DNA from: Epiperipatus broadwayi
Lineage: Eukaryota > Onychophora > Udeonychophora > Euonychophora > Peripatidae
DNA length: 64,000 bases
Assembly: GCA_028023455.1 (NCBI GenBank)
Contig: JAQFVV010000158.1
Location: forward strand, 994,001-1,058,000
Direction of reading: 5' to 3'
Positions 20,650 through 30,850 of this stretch are shown here, piece after piece. The position numbers and the translations under genes were made by a program. Position 1 is the stretch's first letter, and every line of letters begins with the position of its first letter. Under the pieces are notes generated by a model. The model ran no database searches. It was not told the DNA's origin and worked only from the letters and a program-made list of their open reading frames with translations.

Positions 20650-20980
20650 TCTTTCCTGTTTATGGCATCTTTGTCTCTGGAGATGAAGAAGACTTTCTTT
20701 GACTTTTCTTTTGAGGTCATCTTGCTCTCTGCATATGATTGTGTTCTGGTGCTGAAAGAAAAAATAGGTGGAAGGATAACTGAGAGCTCTAAAATGGATC
20801 ATCTTTGTCCACATGATTGGCACAACACAAATACTCATACAATAGAGCTCTCAATCATCCAAGCCACCATAAATGTATTCCAGATAATCCCACAATCATG
20901 TGCAGAGAGAGACATGACTTCAAAAGAAAAGTCAAGGAAGCCTTCTTCATCTCCAGACACAAAGATCAGCCAAATTAAAT
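20650..20980. pseudogene. Inverted pair of PLE endonuclease C-termini
   Basis: The plus strand at 20911-20973 encodes DFKRKVKEAFFISRHKDQPN followed by a stop. The minus strand around 20745-20665 encodes QDDLKRKVKESLL and then shifts frame. Both resemble the nuclease tail RKIREAYFI in the PLE at 49900-55645. The two copies face outwards, separated by ~145 bases that still read IELSIIQA-like residues. They look like inverted pseudo-LTR remnants of a PLE. The 111-codon open frame across them is a shadow in a different frame. Confidence 0.55.
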
Positions 20981-20982
20981 GA

Positions 20983-21640
20983 AATTCCATTCAATTAAAC
21001 TGTAGCGCTGTAATGTGCGGGGGGGGGGGACTGATGGTTTGCAGATCCGAATAATCATACAAAAGATGCAAACCAAGTTTATGATTTCCAAAACAACATC
21101 CACCCTTCACACAAGTTTACATTGTTCTTAGCATTAAATGTCAAAAACAAAAAAAAAACACTTTTTTTATTATTTATAAATGTACGTTATTCTGCTAATA
21201 GTAAATTAAATGTTTAAACAAAATTTAAAAAAACCACTTGATTAACAAACAAATCAACCTGAATTAAATTAAATTACATTAAATTAAATTTCAGTGCATA
21301 GCCTGGAATGTGCAGGGAGGCGGGAACGATGGTTTGTCGATCCAAATCAAGCTTAAGATTTGTCTTGTAACTTTTCTCATAAAAACATGACTATTAGCGT
21401 GAGTTTTGGGAAATGGTCTTTGACCCTACCCCTTTGAAATTATTTTCACCTTCCAAGATGTAATAATATGTCAGGTAGGGTGTAACATTAATTCGAATGC
21501 ACATTAAAACAGTTATGGTCAGTTGAATTACTTACACCCTCACATCATACGGTTGATATGTGAAGTGCATGCTATTTGCATGGTATCATGAAGTACATCA
21601 GCCAAGTTACAATATTTGTATGCAACACCATCTAGGCCTG
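20983..21640. other. Duplicated 3' flank, no gene
   Basis: Two related segments, near 21000-21050 and 21290-21345, share an AATGTGC(A/G)GGG core followed by GATGGTTTG and GATCC. The first has a G10 run. They may be 3' tails of the two PLE relics upstream. No coding signal. Confidence 0.4.
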
Positions 21641-21649
21641 CTTAATGGC

Positions 21650-22036
21650 TAATATGATGTGATGTGATGGACTGTGACCTCCTTAAACGGAGTCAGGAAT
21701 CTCTCAGCAACTATGCCCAAAGAAACCTGTTAGCCACTTTACCTTCCCCCTTCCATTCCTCACCCTAAGCTTTCCCATAATCTGCTCCATCCCATTTCCA
21801 CAACATAATCTTTGTCAACTCAATGGCCTTTATATCTAAATCCCCCTTATCTTTTCCCAAACCCAGCATAAAAACCAATAACTCACTTTCTGTTCATATT
21901 TATTCTCCCATAACTTCATTATTTGTACCCTTTCTGCTTTCAAGCATTTACATTCAATCAACAGATGCCTAATATTTTCTATACCTTCCTTACACAATTT
22001 GCACAGTAAATCACCCATATTTTTCCATTTACATGT
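21650..22036 (-). pseudogene. LINE C-terminal fragment (3' part)
   Basis: Minus-strand frame with CKLCKEGIENIRHLLIEC (around 21945-22000), the CxxC...HxxxxxC knuckle found at the C-terminus of many LINE reverse transcriptases. Broken coding follows toward 21650, where the antisense tail consists of CATCACATCACATC-like repeats, as expected for a LINE 3' end. It is joined to the RT region at 24961-26408 once the LTR element between them is removed. Confidence 0.75.
22032..22036 (+). other. Target duplication CATGT (left)
   Basis: CATGT at 22032-22036 is repeated exactly at 24956-24960, bracketing the LTR element that split the LINE. Confidence 0.85.
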
Positions 22037-22666
22037 TGTTGTATTCATTGTTGAGAAATAAATAGGAAGTTTACAAAAGACCATTTACTCCACAAGTTTT
22101 TGCTTATTTTAATTGAAAGTAAAAATAACTAATTAAAGTTAAATAATTATAATGGAAATAATTACAATTGCAAATAAGCTGTGGGTATTTATTTTAATAA
22201 AAATAACTAATGAAAGTTAAATAATTATAATGGAAATAATTATAATTAAAAACAAGCTGTGGGGATTTATTTTTAATTGAAATAAAAATAACTAATTAAA
22301 GTTCAATAATTATAATGGAAATAATTATAATTGAAAACAAGCTATTTAAAGTTAAGAACAATCAAAATGGAGTTGGAAAACATGCGATTAAGATTTCGGA
22401 GAGATGTAGCAGATAAGACTTAAACAAAAGAACTCAGGGGGATATAAAAACTGGGAGAGGGAAACATTGTGCACTTGTTACAGTTTTGTTTAACAGAAGT
22501 TGGATACATATCAAGCTGTTAGAGCTATTTGAAGCACAACTGTTTTAAGAATTGTTTCAGCTGAGTTCCAGATATTTAGTTATAACTCTTGTCCACATTT
22601 ATGTTATCTATCGGATTGTATGTTCTTTACTACCCCTCTGAAAAACATAGGGGCGAAGACATTACA
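22037..22666 (+). repeat. 5' LTR of Ty3/gypsy-type element
   Basis: Starts TGTTGTATTCATTGTTGAG and ends GCGAAGACATTACA. It matches 24411-24955 but is ~85 bases longer because it has three copies of a ~78-base U3 unit (each with ATAATTATAATGGAAATAAT) where the 3' LTR has two. A TATA box GATATAAAAACTG lies near 22440. LTR ends follow the TG...CA rule. Confidence 0.9.
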
Positions 22667-22695
22667 AGATTGGCACAGTCAAAATTTTCGAACCT
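22667..22695 (+). other. Primer binding site, probably tRNA-Ser
   Basis: Directly after the 5' LTR: AGAT then TGGCACAGTC and, after an A/T stretch, TTCGAACC. TGG complements the CCA end and the TTCGAACC matches the T-arm of a tRNA, so the complementarity may extend over the 3' third of the tRNA. TGGCRCAGTC resembles the primer site for tRNA-Ser used by Mag-type elements; that assignment is from memory. Confidence 0.55.
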
Positions 22696-22733
22696 AGTGA
22701 AACTTGAAAGAATAAGCCAAATGAGAAATTCAA

Positions 22734-23510
22734 ATGATACTATTGGAACCAAATAAAATGTCATTAGGACAAAGCAGTATTCCTGAATTTAGTATTGAAA
22801 ATGCTGAGGAATGGCCTCTCTATATTATGCAATTGGAAAATTTTTTCAAGTTGAATGGGATAAAAGATAATGAAAAAAAAGTGGCCGCATTGTTTTGTTT
22901 AGCAGGACATAAAGTCATACAAATTGTGAATAAATTATGGGATGGATTGATAACCGATGTAGTACAGTTTGAAGATATAGTTAAAAAAATTAACGACTAT
23001 TTTAGCCCGAGGCTGTCTAAACATGTAGCTAGATTAACTCTGAGAAATAGAAAACAAGCCAGGGAGGAAAAAATTAAAGACTATGATATTGTATTAAAAC
23101 AGGTGGCAAAAAACCGATTTGGCGAATTTTTAGAACAAGTTCTGCTAGATCAATTACTGTGGGGAATGTACGATGAAAAATTGTGACATTGTTAACAGAA
23201 AGTGACTTATCAAACAAAGTGGCTATTAAAAAAGGAATAGCATATGAAGCAATAATTGAGCAAGCCCTAGCTTTTAGAAACAACTCAGAAGAGACCAGCA
23301 AAATGTCAGTTTATAAAATAGATCGAAAGCAACAGCCAAAGAATGAAAATATAAAGAGAGAGACAATGTTAGCAGTGAAATGTTTCTGCTGTGATAAAAC
23401 TGGCCATGTATCTAAGAATTGCAAATGGAGAAAAGAAAACTTTTAACTGTGGATTTAAAGGGCATTTAGCAGCTGTATGCAAAAAACCATGACAAACAAA
23501 ATGTAATCAA
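22734..23510 (+). pseudogene. gag: gag of Ty3/gypsy (Mag-like) element, frameshifted
   Basis: The frame at 22734-23186 encodes the N-terminal capsid-type domain, with NAEEWPLYIMQLENFFKLNG near residue 22 and FGEFLEQVLLDQLL near the end. These resemble Retrotrans_gag proteins of the Mag/K02A2.6 type. It continues after a 4-base overlap in a second frame (23183-23446) with the helix LLTESDLSNKVAIKKG and a zinc knuckle CFCCDKTGHVSKNC (CX2CX4HX4C, around 23385-23425). A second knuckle, CGFKGHLAAVC, follows in another frame at about 23456-23490 with its first cysteine lost. Gag would package element RNA. At least two frameshifts and stops make this copy non-functional. Confidence 0.85.
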
Positions 23511-24306
23511 GATACGAATGGTAGAATGTATAGTATTAACTATATAGAAACTAAGAGGCAAAGCATGCCTGTGAGAAATAAGACCATTTTGCAAAGAAAA
23601 ATAGAGGGCACTAAACTACAAGAATTGGAGTCAAGGAATCAAGAATTAGCTATCATGATTCAGAAAAACATGCAATCTTAGCTACAACTCAACTTGCAGT
23701 TACAAGAACAAGAACTGAAAAACTATAATTCCAAATTACAAAATGAATTGGAAGAATTTCAAGGAAAATTGAAGGCTTCTAGACAGTAAGTAACAGAATT
23801 AGAACATAGTGTAATCAATACGAGCATTTCTAGTCAACAATATAAAAAGATGTCTAAAAAACTATCAAAAGAAGTGCACAAATTAAAACTGGATGTTTAT
23901 AAATTGTTCAAGTTAGAAAATTACTGGATGTTTATAAATTGTTCAAGTTAGAAAATTACAAAGCAAACCTTTAGAATGTCAGAGTTTTGAAAGATCAAAT
24001 GAAGATTTAAAAAGTAAGCTCGCAATGTCAGAATTATCCGAACAGGTAGAGAGTTGGTAGCAGTATGAAACAGAACTACAAGAAAAGATGGCCAAAAGTG
24101 AAAATGAAATGGACACTTTTCAAATATTTTTTAGAAGAACGGCAATCATTAGATAATGAGCTGTCAGAGACAAAAATCGAAGAGCAAAGGGGAACCCAGA
24201 TTTTCTCTAAGTGGGAGGAAAAAGCACTCAGAGTGGTGAGGAAAAAGAAAGTTTACACAAATTTCAAGGTTATATCGATTAATCAGAAAAATCAAGTGTT
24301 TCTCTA
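23511..24306 (+). pseudogene. Coiled-coil region downstream of gag, decayed
   Basis: In the frame of the second knuckle there is a long leucine/glutamine-rich heptad pattern, including LQLQEQELKNYNSKLQNELE and KLSKEVHKLKLDVYKLFKLE, interrupted by stops near 23491, 23680 and 23787. A 36-base stretch (TGGATGTTTATAAATTG and following) is tandemly duplicated at about 23890-23960, breaking the frame. The last piece includes YETELQEKMAKSENEMDTF near 24063. This occupies the place where pol is expected, so it is unusual. It could be an acquired or diverged gag extension. Confidence 0.55.
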
Positions 24307-24389
24307 AACTGAACTTCCCTCACCTGTATGGGATAAAAGGAAACCGCACAGATCGAACGATTATTTTTAACATAAATAAACTCTAACTT

Positions 24390-24410
24390 CTGGAGTGAGG
24401 GGAGGAAGTG
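24390..24410 (+). other. Polypurine tract
   Basis: GTGAGGGGAGGAAG ends immediately before the 3' LTR at 24411. This is the expected plus-strand primer site. Confidence 0.8.
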
Positions 24411-24955
24411 TTGTAATCATTGTTGAGAAATAAATAGCGAGTTTTACAAGAGACAATTTACATCAGAAGTTTTTGCTTATTTTAGTTGAAAGTAAAAATA
24501 ACTAATTAAAGAAATAATTATAATGGAAATAATTATAATTGCAAATAAGCTGTGGGGATTTATTTTAATAAAAATAACTAATGAAAGTTAAATAATTATA
24601 ATGGAAATAATTATAATTGAAAATAAGCTAATTGAAGTTAAGAACAATCAAAACTGAGTTGGAAAACATGCGATTAAGATTTTGGAGAGATGTATCAGAT
24701 AAGACTTAAACAAAAGAACTCAGGGGGATATAAAAACTGTGAGAGGAAAACATCATGCAGTTGTTACAGTTTTGTTTAACAGAAGAAGTTGGTTACATAT
24801 CAAGCTGTCAGAGCTATTTGCAGCACAACTGTTTTAAGAATTGTTTCAGCCAAGTTCTAGATATTTAGTTATAATTCTTGTCCTTGTTTATGTTATTTAT
24901 CAGATTGTATGTTCTTTTCTACCCCTCTGAAAAACATAGGGGCAAAGACATTACA
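24411..24955 (+). repeat. 3' LTR of Ty3/gypsy-type element
   Basis: Begins TGTTGTAATCATTGTTGAG and ends GGCAAAGACATTACA, followed by the CATGT duplication. It carries two of the ~78-base U3 units. TATA box GATATAAAAACTG lies near 24727. Confidence 0.9.
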
Positions 24956-24960
24956 CATGT

Positions 24961-26408
24961 ATATTCTCTTGTTGCTAAAGATCATGTTTGAGCCTTAAAC
25001 AATAAACTACTTTCTTTACTATTATCATAAATTAACTCGCACCCAATGCTCCATTTACTTCTATATATATTTAAACTCTTCTTACTCTCCATAATAGTTC
25101 TCCATCTCTCCAACTCGCTATTCTTTATTAATGCATTTATTCTTTTATCCCATTCCTTACCACTATAATAACCTCCTAACACAATCGTCCCACCTTTTAT
25201 ACAAGTATACTAATATAAATTCTTTATCCAAATCTTTTGCTTACCGCATTACCTTTCTCACCCATCTTGTTACCTGCTCTTTTTTCATAACCCAATTAAA
25301 CACTATTTTGGCTATTCTTTTACCATCCATAAATTGCAACCTACCAAACATTTTCATTTTACTTTTTGCAACTCTCATATAAAAACTTGACCATCCCATT
25401 TCTCCTTGACTTGCCTCCTTTGCTGTCCACACCTCTGCATCTAATGCATGTCTTCCTACTTTGTACTTTCTCTAAATAATCTAAAACCATTTTACTAACA
25501 CATAATGCATCATTACCATATGTTAACCCTGCTACTGCAACTCCCTTCCATACAATTCTACCTCTACCATATTTATTATATGAAACACTTTTAGTTTCTT
25601 TACCAAACCCTTTCTTTCCTTTGCTTCATTTACCAACTTTTTCTTCCATTCATCCAAGCAATTTTCCTGATTACATAAAATGATTTCCAAATACCTATAT
25701 CTATCCACCACATTTAAATTTATAGCCCCCAATAAAAATTCTACATCTTCTCTTTCCCCAGTATTAACCATCATTATATTTGATTTTTCTTCACTAAATT
25801 TAATCCCCATCTCTTTACCCACCCTTGCACATGTCCTCAGCATAATTTCCATATCTTATCTTCTTTCTGCATACAAAAAGATATCCGCAAAAAAGACCCT
25901 ACAAAGTATATACTCCCTTGCCACCTATTAATGCTATCTCTATCCATTTTCCTAGTCTTTCTATTGCTTTCTCCATTTCACTCAATTACAACAAAAACAA
26001 AATAGGTGACATAGGGCATCCTTGCCTTAGTCCCACCCCATTTTTAACTTTAACTGATTCTATATCCCCTAATTGATAAGTATAGTAATTATTTTCATAT
26101 AATTTCTTAATAATATTTACTAAAGCTTCATCCATTCCCAAATTTGCTAAACTTACCCATAATCTACTTCTATTTACTCTATCATATGCCCTCTCTATAT
26201 CTATAAAACTCATATATAATGATCTACCTGAATTCCTACTCACATCTGCCTGACCTAAAACCTCATTGCATTTCCCCCACTACATTATTCTCTTCCATCC
26301 ATTTTACAACTCTTCCAGCCACCATATATGAGAAAACTTTATATAAAACTGATGTTACCGCTATCGGTCTATGATTATTTAACTTTCTATGATCCTTATC
26401 CTTTCCTT
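24961..26408 (-). pseudogene. LINE reverse transcriptase, decayed
   Basis: Minus-strand frames encode, in order, NNHRPIAVTSVLYKVFS (about 26380), FIDIERAYDRV (about 26205), GLRQGCPMSPILF (about 26015), FADIFLYAERR (about 25895-25863), and GIKFSEEKSNIMM (about 25805). The catalytic FADD reads FADI at 25880-25891, and there are several stops and frameshifts, so it is inactive. The C-terminal part (CxxC...HxxxxxC knuckle) lies at 21650-22036 beyond the LTR insertion. The element is of the non-LTR type with a C-terminal knuckle (L1/CR1/I-like); the clade cannot be assigned by eye. Confidence 0.85.
26401..26408 (+). other. 8-bp target duplication CTTTCCTT (left)
   Basis: CTTTCCTT at 26401-26408 is repeated at 27612-27619, bracketing the MITE. 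The left copy lies in the LINE coding region just upstream of NNHRPI. Confidence 0.8.
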
Positions 26409-27611
26409 GGTGCTTGTATTATCGATAAAAACACCGTTTGATGGCACCGTTTTCATGCTAAAACTATAAAATATGAACATTCATGGGCTGTTGATTTTAA
26501 TCATTTTGATGTGTTTTTTTGTAATGCGAAAATAAAAACAAAACAAAATCGTCTTTTTTAAATATTATTTTTTATTAACATATACAAATTAAATGATAAT
26601 AATAAATGTAAAATAAAATAAGCAAATTACAATTTGATTCGTGTTTTTTATTTTGCTTTATTAGAAAAATCAATTTTCTCTCGTATATTTTTTTACTGGG
26701 GTTATGGCTTTACCGCTATTTTTACTTCAAATAGAATGACAACAAAAAGTAAAAGTTGTTACGGTTAGGGTTAGTTTTAGGGTTAGATTTAGGGTTAGTT
26801 TTAGGATTAGGTTTAGTGTTCTATTGTTTGTAATGCTAAAATAAAAAAGATCAAAATCGTATTTTTGTAAATATTTTTTTTTAGTAACATCTATAAAATA
26901 AATGATAACAATAAATGTAAACTATATTCAACAAAGTATAACCGTAGTCAGAGAAAAGAAAGAAAGTAAAACTTTTTTAAACAACAACAAAAATGTCTTC
27001 TTTACTTATTAATCATGTTTCTAATATATGCTTTTTATGAAATTTACAAAAAAAAAAACGTGCATAATTGTACTTTTCTTACTGGATATTTTTGTGTTAC
27101 CACTCTTTTTTACTTCAAAAATATACATATGGTAGAATCTTGTTTGTCTCATGGAATGTTACAAACAGTATGTTACTTGACGCGTTACCTAATTCCAACT
27201 CACTTTACACATATATCTTGTCAACATTTTCCCAACTAAAACTTTAATACAATACGGTGTAAAAAGTCTGATAATTATTACTTTACAAAATCTGAACATT
27301 TCAATACTTTAAAATAAAATAAAAATCCAATGAAAACAACATTTTCATCCAATTAAAAAAAACACATCCTCTCACCGAGCCATAATCATTTTATAAACTG
27401 TGCGAATTTGGAAAATGTATTTGCTGCGATGCGACATACATGCTGTACTGTGACGTGACATAGCAGCCTGCAGTCTGTAGCACAACAAAAAGTTGTATTA
27501 TAAAAAACGTGGGTTTGAACGTGTTGGCCATGGACCACGGAAATGGCATTTTTATGTTTTAGCGTGAAAATGGCGCCATCGAGCGGCATCTTTAGCTATA
27601 AGACAAGAACC
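26409..27611. mobile_element. MITE family M, copy 1 (8-bp duplication)
   Basis: Ends GGTGCTTGTATTAT and, from the other end, GGTTCTTGTCTTAT; inverted similarity extends ~60 bases through GATGGC(A/G)CC and CGCTAAAAC-like motifs. Interior contains telomere-like GGGTTAGTTTTAGGGTTAG repeats (26763-26820) and a conserved right half, with a GTGACGTGACATAGC(A/G)GCC segment. No transposase. An 8-bp duplication with GGT termini suits Merlin or a hAT-like family. Confidence 0.8.
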
Positions 27612-27619
27612 CTTTCCTT

Positions 27620-28369
27620 TAAAAAAATAATAGAAATTTACGCAAGTACATGTTATAATAATTTTTTTTACATAACAATATTTTCCTATTGTTACTCATT
27701 AAGAAACATGTTAAAGTTGATTTTTAAATTCAAGGAAGTCTCTTATTTATTTGATTTTAGTTATTTTATCAAACAAAATATTGATGAATATACATACTTA
27801 TTCACATATATCACATCAAATTAATGTATTAGCTTATTAAATAAGTTAGTTCCAGAATAATTTATTGAAATCATTTCTACTATGGTGTATTGATGGTAAT
27901 GCCTGAAAGAAGTTAAATGCAATATCTATTCTGAGTTCAAATTTTGAGTATAATGGAACCATCAATAGAGATGTAGATTGGATGTATTAATCTAGATTGC
28001 ATCAATGGTGAATGATTAGATTTAAAATCTTATTTAATGCGGATTTAATTTTACAATTACAATTCAATCATTTCATTCATGGCATCTTATACGAAGACCC
28101 TTAGTCTAACTATAGTTAGATATGATCACCTCGACTCCTGAAAAAGGACCATACTGTTACAATATTATTAAAACATATTAGGTTTGTTCCAGAACAAAAC
28201 CTTTAAATAAGACTTATACAGTTATCACTCACTCTATTTTTCCAAACCAAATGAGGTGCTTGCCCTTGATTTTTTCAGACTTTTACGGGCAATCGAAACT
28301 GTCATAGTGGGTTGTAATTAAAGCATTGTAAAACAATAATAAGGAGCATGGATGATTTAATTTTATATT
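27620..28369. repeat. Repeat family G, copy 1, within AT-rich DNA
   Basis: About 27880-28165 matches 49545-49765 with ~75% similarity by eye, sharing AATGCCTRAAAGA, TTCTGAGTTC, GTGTAGATTGGAT-like and CGACTCCTGAAAA(A)GGA blocks. Its nature is unknown. The rest of the stretch shows nothing recognisable. Confidence 0.5.
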
Positions 28370-28965
28370 AGACAGTTCAAGTATTTTATGTATGATGTGT
28401 TTTCAAAATATGTCAGAACATATCCTATTGGGCAGGCAGATGCCAAGAATACTATTAAGATATTACAGAATCAATAAATCTCTACAATAGGAAAACTTCA
28501 GGCCATATTGATTGACCATGGAATGACTTTTAGGTCACAAGAGTAAAAAAAATTCATGCATCAATAAAGCAGCCAACATTTATCAACATCTATATTGGAT
28601 TTATAATGTAACCCTTGTGAAAGAGTTATGCATGAAGTGAAACATTTATTTCATTTATATGGCAGTAATAATTATAGGAAATGGGTATATCAAGTTAAGC
28701 ATATTGTGAATTACATCAATTGGACTCATAATGAGTCTACAGGATTTTCACCTGTGTGAATGCATATCGGGAAGCATAGTCCTTGAAGATACCATAGCTG
28801 ATTATTCAGTAAGAGATTGATATAGATCAGGAAAATCCTCAAGTTAAACTATATGGCAGAAGTGCATCAGAAGCAAACCAGTCAAAAATCATATCAAGAA
28901 AGTTAAATGACAACAGGAATAAAAGGATTTTACAATGCATGAAGTGTTTGATCATTTAAGAATAG
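28370..28965 (+). pseudogene. LTR-retrotransposon integrase relic
   Basis: Plus-strand frame reads DVFSKYVRTYPIGQADAK (about 28387), then IGKLQAILIDHGMTFRS with the catalytic Asp of the rve core, NPCERVMHEVKH with the catalytic Glu region (about 28608), and WTHNESTGFSPV (about 28723). Stops interrupt at least six times. Motif spacing fits Ty3/gypsy integrases of the type with ERVM-HExTG. The C-terminal tail continues, less clearly, to 28960. Related relics lie at 40661 and 46905. Confidence 0.8.
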
Positions 28966-30370
28966 TAATGGAGAAAGTTAAATTAAATAGAAATAAAAAA
29001 TATAGCTCAGTTTGGAAGTAACTTGATCTTAATGATGGATAAGACTAGTAATTTTCAGATAATTGCTAGATGCAATATTTGACATTGTTGGTGATACTTT
29101 GTTAATTATATTAGAAAATTTTGATGTAGAGTATAATGAAGAATATAAAATAAAGTATATAATGATGTTGTTGATATTAGCCAAATATAATGAAGAGAGA
29201 ATCTATAGATAATAATAATAATAATATTGTTATTAAAGTTATAAAAAAAAATAGCAAGAATGATTTCTATGATAGCTGATTATTTAGATGTAGGTTCAAA
29301 TAAATAAAAGTTGATAGGCAAAAATTGGAAATTAATATAAAATATGATTTATTAAATAGATATATCATGAAAACAAATAGTAATGATGTTATTGATGAAT
29401 ATCTATATGGGTACAAAAAAAAAAAAACAGTTAATTTAGAGATTGAATTCTGTTATTGAGTTATAGATATTGTTGGAAAAACAGAACATAGGAAGAAAAT
29501 TAAATTTAGAGAGAGTTTTATAGATTAAAAAAATGCTGAAATTTCAGTATATTTTTTTTAAAAAGGTACAATATTATAGAGATTATGGAAGTGTGAGAAA
29601 GAACAAGTAAAAGGTTTTAATAAAAGGATTAACAAATTTCAAATATCTGATATATCAGAGAATAGATATGTGCATATAAATTGTAAAAGAAAATTGATGC
29701 AATATTCAAAGATAAGATTTAATAGGATAATAAAGTATAATAGAAGGAAATTAGTCAAGCTTAATATTTCTTATACAATTTGTATACAAGATCGTAATAA
29801 AGTGATATGAAAATACTTCTAAACATTCATAAAATTAGGGATGATTTTGTTAGAAAAGTTCTTTCTAGTTAAGGTATAAGAAAATCATGTGATGAATATA
29901 AAATGGTTCCCATGATAGATGTTTATGGAATGTGAACAGGTATTATTTAAATATATTATCCAGCTTAATTAGTTCATCCCCTTTGTAAAATCACATGGGG
30001 ACCATCAAATAGATTTTTCATTATATAGTTCAATATCAATATTACTTTTGATATTTGTCATTCTTATATTATCTACACATGGATTTATATTAGCTCTGCA
30101 TTCTTTATTATTTTCATATAATTCCTCTTCATTTAATTTGGCATAAATGTTGAATAAGATTGATTATATTTGATTTTGAAATATTAAATTTTTTTATTTT
30201 ATTAATTCTTTCGAATATTAGGGTATTAAATGCATTTGCTAGAAGAAAACTATCATTTATATTATAATGTTTTATGTTTTTTTTTGTTTAAATCTTTGTC
30301 ATTTATAAAATTAAATTTTCTTAATAATATTTCATTTATTTTTTACTCACGCTTTTTTTATATTACCTTT
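28966..30370. other. AT-rich region downstream of integrase relic
   Basis: No domain recognised; stops are frequent in all frames. It probably includes the eroded 3' part of the retroelement, because a purine-rich AAAAGGGGGGAGGGG tract follows at 30378-30395. Confidence 0.4.
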
Positions 30371-30377
30371 ATTTTCA

Positions 30378-30395
30378 ATAAAAGGGGGGAGGGGT
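30378..30395 (+). other. Polypurine-tract-like sequence
   Basis: AATAAAAGGGGGGAGGGG followed by TAAGAATGG, 1.4 kb downstream of an integrase relic on the same strand. It may mark the start of a 3' LTR, but no LTR pair was found. Confidence 0.35.
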
Positions 30396-30417
30396 AAGAA
30401 TGGCTGCTTTAATTCAT

Positions 30418-30501
30418 ACACAATCTTAATGTTATTTAAACATGTTTTCTCTCGTGTCATAGCATGAGAGAAAACATGTTTAAATAACATTAAGATTGTG
30501 T
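30418..30501. repeat. Perfect inverted repeat, 36-base arms
   Basis: Arms start ACACAATCTTAATGTTATTT and continue through AAACATGTTTTCTCTC. The reverse complement follows after a ~12-base loop (GTGTCATAGCAT). No mismatch was seen in the arms. It would form a long hairpin in RNA or single-stranded DNA, and is probably a MITE fragment or recent inverted duplication. Confidence 0.8.
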
Positions 30502-30850
30502 AAACATGTTTTCAACAAGGAATGTGTTAACAGTTTCTATTGACACAAACAACACAGCTGGCCATTTCTCTTTTTTAATTAACCGCAACTTAATTTATAA
30601 TACATTTCACTATACTCAGAAATAAATCATTTTCCAAGAATCTTGATACATTTCAATGGAAAGATTATAGAAACATCAAATAATCAATTTATCTTGATTA
30701 ATAACATCATATGACTTTATTATATGCTTGTTCATATGTTTCCAAGAACAATTCACTTCACTATGTTTATAGGTATCTACTGTGAACCTGAATAATCTGT
30801 AACAAAATAGTATAGTGTTATAATATCTATATTCTCAGATAAGTTTCTGG

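Larger units (their letters stand above)
22037..24955 (+). mobile_element. Gag-only Ty3/gypsy-type retrotransposon
   Basis: A 2.9 kb element with LTRs, primer binding site, gag, a decayed coiled-coil region and polypurine tract, and exact 5-bp CATGT duplications. No protease, reverse transcriptase or integrase could be read in any frame, so it is non-autonomous or deleted. It is inserted within the minus-strand LINE (21650-22036 joined to 24961 onward), so it is younger than the LINE. Confidence 0.9.

Noticed and set aside
20647-20982. 111-codon open frame as a protein gene
   Set aside because: It crosses two opposite-strand PLE relics in a frame other than that of the recognisable KRKVKEAFF motif.
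26761-26825. Telomere or subtelomere
   Set aside because: The TTAGGG-like motifs are irregular, ~60 bases long and inside a MITE bounded by target duplications; the second copy of the MITE has the same tract.
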